From: Polynucleobacter sp. 73C-SIWE | Lineage (GTDB): Bacteria > Pseudomonadota > Gammaproteobacteria > Burkholderiales > Burkholderiaceae | Direction: 5' to 3' | Length of the DNA stretch: 64,000 nucleotides | Assembly (NCBI RefSeq): GCF_018882465.1 | Contig: NZ_JACVOK010000001.1 | Location: forward strand, 310,001 to 374,000 | Shown here: positions 59,234 to 64,000 of the stretch, piece after piece | Position numbering within the stretch: position 1 is the stretch's first letter | How the letters are laid out: each line of letters begins with the position of its first letter | Made by a program: the position numbers and the translations under genes | The notes under the pieces: model-generated | Told to the model about the DNA's origin: nothing | What the model saw: the letters and a program-made list of their open reading frames with translations, nothing else | Databases searched by the model: none

Positions 59234-59793
59234 ATGTTTCCAAAGATACATACTCAACAACACCCACCTTTAAATGGGTGCGGCAAACTGCTAGTCGCAT
59301 TATCGCTTTTGGCTTTGGTAGCGGCCTCAGCCCCATTGCACCTGGGACTGTGGGCACCCTCTGGGCTTGGGCAGCCTTCCTAGTAGGCGAATACTTTTTA
59401 TCTACCGAAGACTTTCTTTGGATTATTGGCTGCGGCACACTGCTAGGTTGCTGGGTCTGCGGTCATGTCAGTGAAGAGTTAGGTAAGAAAGATTTCGGGG
59501 GTATTGTTTGGGATGAAATTATTGCCTTTTGGATTGTTCTAATTTTGATCATGCCTACTTCTATTTGGATGCAAGCAATTGCTTTTGGACTCTTCCGTTT
59601 TTTTGATGCTGTCAAACCAGGCCCCATTGGTATGATTGATCGTCACTTTAAAAATTTAGACGGTAATCTTAAGGAAACATCCAGCATACTGCAAATCATT
59701 TGGCGTGGGTTTGGCATCATGGTGGATGATCTTGCTGCAGCTTTCTTTACACTCCTAGCGATTGCCTTGATCCAAAAAATCATTCCAATATGA
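59230..59793 (+). CDS. pgpA: Phosphatidylglycerophosphatase A
   Basis: Membrane phosphatase producing phosphatidylglycerol. The protein has 187 residues with about four hydrophobic segments. GSGLSPIAPGTVGTLWAW near 32-49 and the acidic motif GGIVWDEIIAFW near 92-103 are the family signatures. It overlaps thiL and pncC by four bases at either end. Confidence 0.95.
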   Translation: MNVSKDTYSTTPTFKWVRQTASRIIAFGFGSGLSPIAPGTVGTLWAWAAFLVGEYFLSTEDFLWIIGCGTLLGCWVCGHVSEELGKKDFGGIVWDEIIAFWIVLILIMPTSIWMQAIAFGLFRFFDAVKPGPIGMIDRHFKNLDGNLKETSSILQIIWRGFGIMVDDLAAAFFTLLAIALIQKIIPI

Positions 59794-60284
59794 AACCGAT
59801 TGATCATGCGAAAAAACTTGCCCCACTTTTACTAGCGAGAGGATGGAAAATAGCGCTCGCTGAATCTTGCACTGGCGGCATGGTATGCGCCACCCTGACA
59901 GAATTATCTGGCTCAAGCGAGTGGTTCGAGCGCGGCTACATTACTTACAGCAACCAAGCTAAAACTGAATGCCTAGGGGTTCCGGAGGCGCTAATACAGA
60001 ACCATGGGGCAGTCAGCGAGCCAGTAGCCAAGTCTATGGCTCAAGGCGCTCAGCATAATGCCGGCGTTAACGTAGGCGTTTCCATTACTGGGATTGCTGG
60101 GCCAACAGGAGGCACAGCAGAAAAGCCCGTGGGCACAGTTTGCTTTGGGTGGACCATGCCAAGCGCTTCGGGTGAGCATGTCACCACCTGTCAGACGAAA
60201 TTATTTAGCGGAGACAGGCAATCAATACGGCAACAAGCCACTGAATATGCTTTAGCTGGCCTACTTCAATTACTCAACAACTGA
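59790..60284 (+). CDS. pncC: Nicotinamide-nucleotide amidohydrolase (CinA C-terminal domain)
   Basis: Deamidates NMN to nicotinate mononucleotide in pyridine nucleotide salvage. The protein has 164 residues, the stand-alone C-terminal domain of CinA. The active-site stretch is LAESCTGGMVCATLTELSG (about 24-42) with the catalytic Ser, followed by RGYITYSNQAKTECLGV. A further motif, SITGIAGPTGGTAEKPVGTV, is also present. Its stop abuts the corA stop on the other strand with no bases between. Confidence 0.94.
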   Translation: MKPIDHAKKLAPLLLARGWKIALAESCTGGMVCATLTELSGSSEWFERGYITYSNQAKTECLGVPEALIQNHGAVSEPVAKSMAQGAQHNAGVNVGVSITGIAGPTGGTAEKPVGTVCFGWTMPSASGEHVTTCQTKLFSGDRQSIRQQATEYALAGLLQLLNN

Positions 60285-61250
60285 TTACTTCATCCAGCCT
60301 TTGCTATAGAAATATCCTAATGGAATAACGGCTGAAATAATCATTGCAGCAATTGCCATTGGATAACCCCAAGTAGCATCTAGCTCTGGCATATGCTTAT
60401 AGTTCATACCCCAAATACTTGCCAGTAAAGTGGGTGGCATTAAGGCGACAGATACCACCGAGAAGATCTTGATAATCTTAGATTGGTTCAAATTAATGAA
60501 ACCAACCGTTGCATCCATTAAGAAGTTAATCTTATCGAATAAAAATGCTGTGTGGTTCTCTAGAGAGTCAATATCACGCAAAATTTGACGTGCCTCTTCT
60601 TGCTGCTCATCGGATAACAACTTGCTGCGCATCAGGAAAGATAAGGCTCTGCGGGTATCCATCACATTACGACGAATACGTCCGTTGGTATCTTCTTCTT
60701 TCGCAATTGTCTCTAACACCTCAGCGGCATCAGCATCATTAATGCTGTCAGATAGCACTCGCTTACCCGCTTGCTCGAGGTTTTCATAAACTTCTTCCAA
60801 GGCATCGGCAGAGTACTCAGCATCAGTGGAATATAAATCCAGTAAAACATCTTTTGCATTGCTCACCGAACCAGGACGTAAACGAGCACGCAGTCGCACC
60901 AAGCGGAACACTGGCAAATCTTCATCATGAATGGAAAACAATACTTGCTTAGTCAGGACAAAAGCGACTCGTACGTTACGAGAAGTTTCTTCTTCATCCA
61001 ATAAGAAATCAGTACGAATATGGAGATGGCCATCGTCAGCCTCAAAATAACGCGCAGAGGCTTCTAAGTCGCCCAAGTCATCCAACTCAGGCAAAAGTAC
61101 CCCAAATGCCTCTTTAATCCAAATAAGCTCCTCTTCCTCTGGATCAACGACGTCGATCCAGATAGGATTAGCGTATTGCAACAATTCATTGCGATCTTCG
61201 ACTTGCTCTTGAGAGAGGCGGCCATTTTGCAGGACGAACAAGTTGATCAT
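60285..61250 (-). CDS. corA: Magnesium/cobalt transporter CorA
   Basis: Pentameric divalent-cation channel in the inner membrane. The protein has 321 residues, with a large cytoplasmic domain (about 1-255) and two C-terminal transmembrane helices. The signature Gly-Met-Asn is at 281-283 in SIWGMNYKHMPEL, and a Lys-rich end follows the second helix. Divergent from pyrF, 73 bases apart. No magnesium-sensing leader is evident. Confidence 0.96.
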   Translation of the reverse strand: MINLFVLQNGRLSQEQVEDRNELLQYANPIWIDVVDPEEEELIWIKEAFGVLLPELDDLGDLEASARYFEADDGHLHIRTDFLLDEEETSRNVRVAFVLTKQVLFSIHDEDLPVFRLVRLRARLRPGSVSNAKDVLLDLYSTDAEYSADALEEVYENLEQAGKRVLSDSINDADAAEVLETIAKEEDTNGRIRRNVMDTRRALSFLMRSKLLSDEQQEEARQILRDIDSLENHTAFLFDKINFLMDATVGFINLNQSKIIKIFSVVSVALMPPTLLASIWGMNYKHMPELDATWGYPMAIAAMIISAVIPLGYFYSKGWMK

Positions 61251-61323
61251 GGTGAACTCCTAAGGAATGTGCGCTAGTTTATCCTATACAACATGACAGT
61301 TTCACTAAAATAAGCCAAATCCA

Positions 61324-62166
61324 ATGAACTCTCGCTCAAATACCTTTAACCAGCAACTCCAGTCTGCATGGGCTTCACAAGGCAGCATGCTGTGTGTTGG
61401 TTTTGACCCAGACCCAAAGCGCTTGCCCCTATCCCTTCAAGGCAAGCCTGAGGGGATTTTTGAGTTCTGCCGTGACATTGCCGATGCCACTGCGGATTTA
61501 GTCTGTGCGTTTAAACCCCAGTTTGCGTACTTTGCCTCCCAAAGAGCTGAGGCTCAATTGGAAAAGCTCATTAGGTACCTCAAGGATAAATACCCCCATA
61601 TCCCCGTGATCTTGGATTCTAAGCGCGGTGATATTGGGAGCACAGCAGATCACTACGCTCTGGAGGCCTTTGAGCGCTATGGAGCTGATGCGGTCACAGT
61701 TAATCCTTATATGGGCTTTGACACTATCGAGCCTTATCTGAAGCATGCAGGCAAAGGAGTGATTGTGCTGTGCCGCACCTCGAATCCTGGTGGCTCAGAT
61801 TTGCAATTTCTGAATATTGCCTCTGGAGAACCCCTCTATTTGCATGTGGCCAAACTGGCTGCAAAAAAGTGGAATGGCTCCGGTCAGATTAGTCTCGTTG
61901 TAGGCGCCACATACCCTGAAGAAATCGCCAAAGTGCGTGCCCTTGTTGGTGATATGCCCTTGCTGATTCCAGGCATTGGTGCTCAAGGTGGTGATATCGA
62001 TGCAACAGTAAATGCAGGTCGCATTGCGGGCGCCCCTGGTGCCGGGATGATCATCAATTCATCTAGAGCTATTTTGTACGCAAGCACTGGCCATGATTTT
62101 GCCCAGGCCGCAAGAGCAGTAGCGCAAAGCACGCGTGATGCACTCAGAGCTGCAGCTGCTAAATAA
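61324..62166 (+). CDS. pyrF: Orotidine 5'-phosphate decarboxylase
   Basis: Final step of UMP synthesis. The protein has 280 residues and belongs to the longer type 2 subfamily. The catalytic lysine and aspartates lie in [17 protein letters not shown] near 97-113. [12 protein letters not shown] and [13 protein letters not shown] ([11 protein letters not shown]) phosphate-binding segments are also visible. It is away from pyrB/pyrR (34-35 kb) and converges with mtgA. Confidence 0.96.
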   Translation: MNSRSNTFNQQLQSAWASQGSMLCVGFDPDPKRLPLSLQGKPEGIFEFCRDIADATADLVCAFKPQFAYFASQRAEAQLEKLIRYLKDKYPHIPVILDSKRGDIGSTADHYALEAFERYGADAVTVNPYMGFDTIEPYLKHAGKGVIVLCRTSNPGGSDLQFLNIASGEPLYLHVAKLAAKKWNGSGQISLVVGATYPEEIAKVRALVGDMPLLIPGIGAQGGDIDATVNAGRIAGAPGAGMIINSSRAILYASTGHDFAQAARAVAQSTRDALRAAAAK

Positions 62167-62192
62167 GCTAGCACCCTAATTTATTTGTCTCG

Positions 62193-62936
62193 TTATTTAC
62201 TATTTTTAGGCGTTGGGTAAGGCGCTAAAGCAACTCGATCCATATTTTCTAAGATGAAGTCTTGGCGAGTTGGAAAGTGAATATTAGACTTACGACAATA
62301 CTGAGGTTTGTCAAAACACTTGGGTGACGGTAACGCGGAACCTAAAGCAGCAGCCTGATCGCGCCCCAATACTGCTGGAGTCGTTGCGTAATAATAATGA
62401 GCTGCAGCACCAATACCAAAGATGCCCTCGCCCCACTCTACTGAATTGAGATAAATCTCAAATAAGCGCTCTTTGGAAAGCGTGAGCTCTAGAAGTCCAG
62501 CAATCATGAACTCTTGACCTTTGCGCAAATAATTTTGTTCAGAAGAAAGAAATAGGTTTTTAGCCAGCTGCTGGGTAATAGTTGAACCACCACGCAATGC
62601 AGTCTTAGAGCTACTTCCTGACTGAGCCTTTTGCTGATTCTTTTCCCAGGCTTTTTTCATATCCTCAATCCGAAAGCCTTTGTGCTGAAAAAAGATATCG
62701 TCCTCGCTAACCAATACCGCGCGCTTGAGATTATTAGAAATTTGCTTATAAGGCGTCCACTCTGAATAAACCGGGCACGACCAATACCATGAACACAAAC
62801 GCCAACGTTCAGCCCTTTGAAACGAAGTGCTAGCAGGATTAAACACAATCCATAGAGCAATCTGAAGCGCAAAGTAAATCTGCATTGCTAAAAAACCAGC
62901 GAGCAGGCATTTAACTAAATAAGTGAGCCAACGCAT
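62193..62936 (-). CDS. mtgA: Monofunctional biosynthetic peptidoglycan transglycosylase
   Basis: GT51 enzyme polymerising lipid II glycan strands. The protein has 247 residues with an N-terminal membrane anchor (about 8-32). The catalytic Glu is in the first motif, VSEDDIFFQHKGF. RGGSTITQQLAKNLFLS, RKGQEFMIAGLLE and LNSVEWGEGIFGI follow in order. It lies 24 bases downstream of aroE, a frequent betaproteobacterial pair. Confidence 0.96.
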   Translation of the reverse strand: MRWLTYLVKCLLAGFLAMQIYFALQIALWIVFNPASTSFQRAERWRLCSWYWSCPVYSEWTPYKQISNNLKRAVLVSEDDIFFQHKGFRIEDMKKAWEKNQQKAQSGSSSKTALRGGSTITQQLAKNLFLSSEQNYLRKGQEFMIAGLLELTLSKERLFEIYLNSVEWGEGIFGIGAAAHYYYATTPAVLGRDQAAALGSALPSPKCFDKPQYCRKSNIHFPTRQDFILENMDRVALAPYPTPKNSK

Positions 62937-62960
62937 CAGAAATTATACTTAGCAGGCAAG

Positions 62961-63866
62961 TTAACTACGGAGTTTAGCCAATACTGCGCGGGGATCAATC
63001 GCTGTGGCTAAAGCTTGACCTCGCCACAATAAGAAAGCATCAGCAGCCTGTTCTACCAACATGCCTAAGCCATCGCTCACGCGGGCACCCTTTTGCAAGG
63101 CCTGCTGCATAAAGGCGGTAGATTTTCCGTAAACCATATCGTATGCAAATGAACTCGGCACAAAAATATTAGCTGCAGCAGTGAGAGTCAATGGAGATTC
63201 GTCAACTAACCCAGCAGCCGTTGCATTAATCACTAAATCAAATGCATATGGAGTTCTTGCAGCATCTTCGAGCTGCGCCAACGCTCTAGACTCCAGCGCC
63301 ACTTCTTTTGTAGCCGCAAGGTCGGCAAATAACTTCACCAGCTCTTCGGCTTTTGAGCTTGATCGATTAGCAATCACCAAACACTTGGGAGATTGCTCTA
63401 GTAAAGGCCCAATCACGCCGCGGGCTGCGCCGCCAGATCCTAAGAGCAAAATTCTGGATTGCGCAATCGAAATTCCTTGGGCCAATAAATCACGCACCAG
63501 GCCTGCACCATCAGTATTGTCACCATAAATCTTGCCGTCTTTTATCCATAGTGTATTAACGGCTCCTGCCAACTGAGCACGCGCACTCAATACATCAGCA
63601 AACGCTTGTGCATCTAATTTAAACGGTACGGTGACATTCATCCCTTTGCCACCCGCAGCGAAGAAAGCTTTTGCCGCTATTACAAATGCATTGATATCAG
63701 GTTGTAAGCGGCCATAGTGCATTTTTTGCTTAGCTTGCTCTGCAAAGCGTTGATGAATAATAGGCGACTTACTATGGGCGATTGGATTACCAGCAACAGC
63801 GTAAACATCCACCCCAGAAAATACACTGGGATCAGTATGCAGATCGGCTGAGTTGGATGAATTCAT
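62961..63866 (-). CDS. aroE: Shikimate dehydrogenase
   Basis: Reduces dehydroshikimate to shikimate with NADPH in aromatic amino-acid synthesis. The protein has 301 residues. [19 protein letters not shown] near 24-42 and the catalytic Lys of [10 protein letters not shown] near 84 bind shikimate. [12 protein letters not shown] is the nucleotide motif. It has a slightly extended N-terminus of about 20 residues and is followed by mtgA. Confidence 0.96.
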   Translation of the reverse strand: MNSSNSADLHTDPSVFSGVDVYAVAGNPIAHSKSPIIHQRFAEQAKQKMHYGRLQPDINAFVIAAKAFFAAGGKGMNVTVPFKLDAQAFADVLSARAQLAGAVNTLWIKDGKIYGDNTDGAGLVRDLLAQGISIAQSRILLLGSGGAARGVIGPLLEQSPKCLVIANRSSSKAEELVKLFADLAATKEVALESRALAQLEDAARTPYAFDLVINATAAGLVDESPLTLTAAANIFVPSSFAYDMVYGKSTAFMQQALQKGARVSDGLGMLVEQAADAFLLWRGQALATAIDPRAVLAKLRS

Positions 63867-63908
63867 GATGACTACAGAATAAGCGAATTTACGAACTATT
63901 TTTCAAAA

Positions 63909-64000
63909 TTAATGGCGCAACTCTAGGCGATCAGCGCCATCCCGCGTGAACTCAAACGTAGAAATCCAATCCAGTACATCGATCTGATTGCGCATTTCCG
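63909..64000 (-). CDS. 3' end of an unidentified gene (partial)
   Basis: A minus-strand reading frame enters from the right edge and ends at TAA (63909-63911). The visible 29 residues are rich in Asp, Arg and Leu and end in RLELRH. It lies 42 bases upstream of aroE on the same strand and may be in its operon. Too little is visible to name it; that this frame is coding is inferred from its openness up to the edge. Confidence 0.4.
   Translation of the reverse strand, partial: EMRNQIDVLDWISTFEFTRDGADRLELRH

Overview
The window is a gene-dense, moderately AT-rich stretch of a betaproteobacterial chromosome. Gene order (exbB-exbD-lpxK-trm112-kdsB-adk; glyA/nrdR; tolQRAB-pal-cpoB; ribED with minor pilins and ribBA-ribH-nusB; yqgE-ruvX-pyrR-pyrB; thiL-pgpA-pncC; mtgA-aroE), compact spacing and protein character suggest a small-genome freshwater Burkholderiaceae such as Polynucleobacter. 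That identification is inference. I found no rRNA, tRNA, CRISPR array, insertion sequence or prophage, and no gene-free stretch longer than 300 bases.

Layout. 0.3-5.2 kb: ExbB/ExbD pair, lipid A/KDO genes (lpxK, kdsB), a Trm112-like zinc protein, adk and gmd. 5.3-7.0 kb, minus strand: nrdR and glyA. 7.0-12.4 kb: full Tol-Pal envelope cluster plus queC. 12.4-18.3 kb: riboflavin genes (ribE, ribD, ribBA, ribH, nusB) interrupted by four small type IV minor pilin genes (fimT-, pilX-, pilW-, pilV-like), several with abnormal N-termini. 18.4-24 kb: trmB, a UDP-glucuronate decarboxylase, a DUF2721 membrane protein, uppP, a TolC-family channel and waaC. 24.2-34.0 kb: the accessory part, a surface-glycan locus with the complete dTDP-L-rhamnose set (rfbB, rfbD, rfbA, rfbC) and six sugar-transfer genes, including GT10- and GT11-type fucosyltransferases and two poorly characterised proteins.

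34-64 kb returns to housekeeping: pyrB-pyrR-ruvX-yqgE, an ElyC/YdcF-like protein, photolyase, apaH, hemL, rubredoxin, an RlmL-type methyltransferase with an inserted low-complexity segment, hemJ, proA, holA-lptE-leuS, dapB, bamE with an unusual C-terminal extension, fur, gap, tkt, rsmE, an orphan barstar-like gene behind two palindromes, maeB, thiL-pgpA-pncC, corA, pyrF, mtgA, aroE, and the 3' end of one more gene.

Themes. Much of the window serves the cell envelope: lipid A and KDO (lpxK, kdsB), inner-core heptose (waaC), LPS transport (lptE), outer-membrane assembly (bamE), Tol-Pal, peptidoglycan (uppP, mtgA, dapB) and glycan decoration (rfb genes, uxs, gmd, glycosyltransferases). I found no convincing new multi-gene defence or mobile system. 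The best second looks are the pilV/pilW overlap with a leaderless PilW, the orphan barstar gene and its palindromes, the paired fucosyltransferases, the BamE tail repeats and a terminator-like hairpin inside the start of cpoB.
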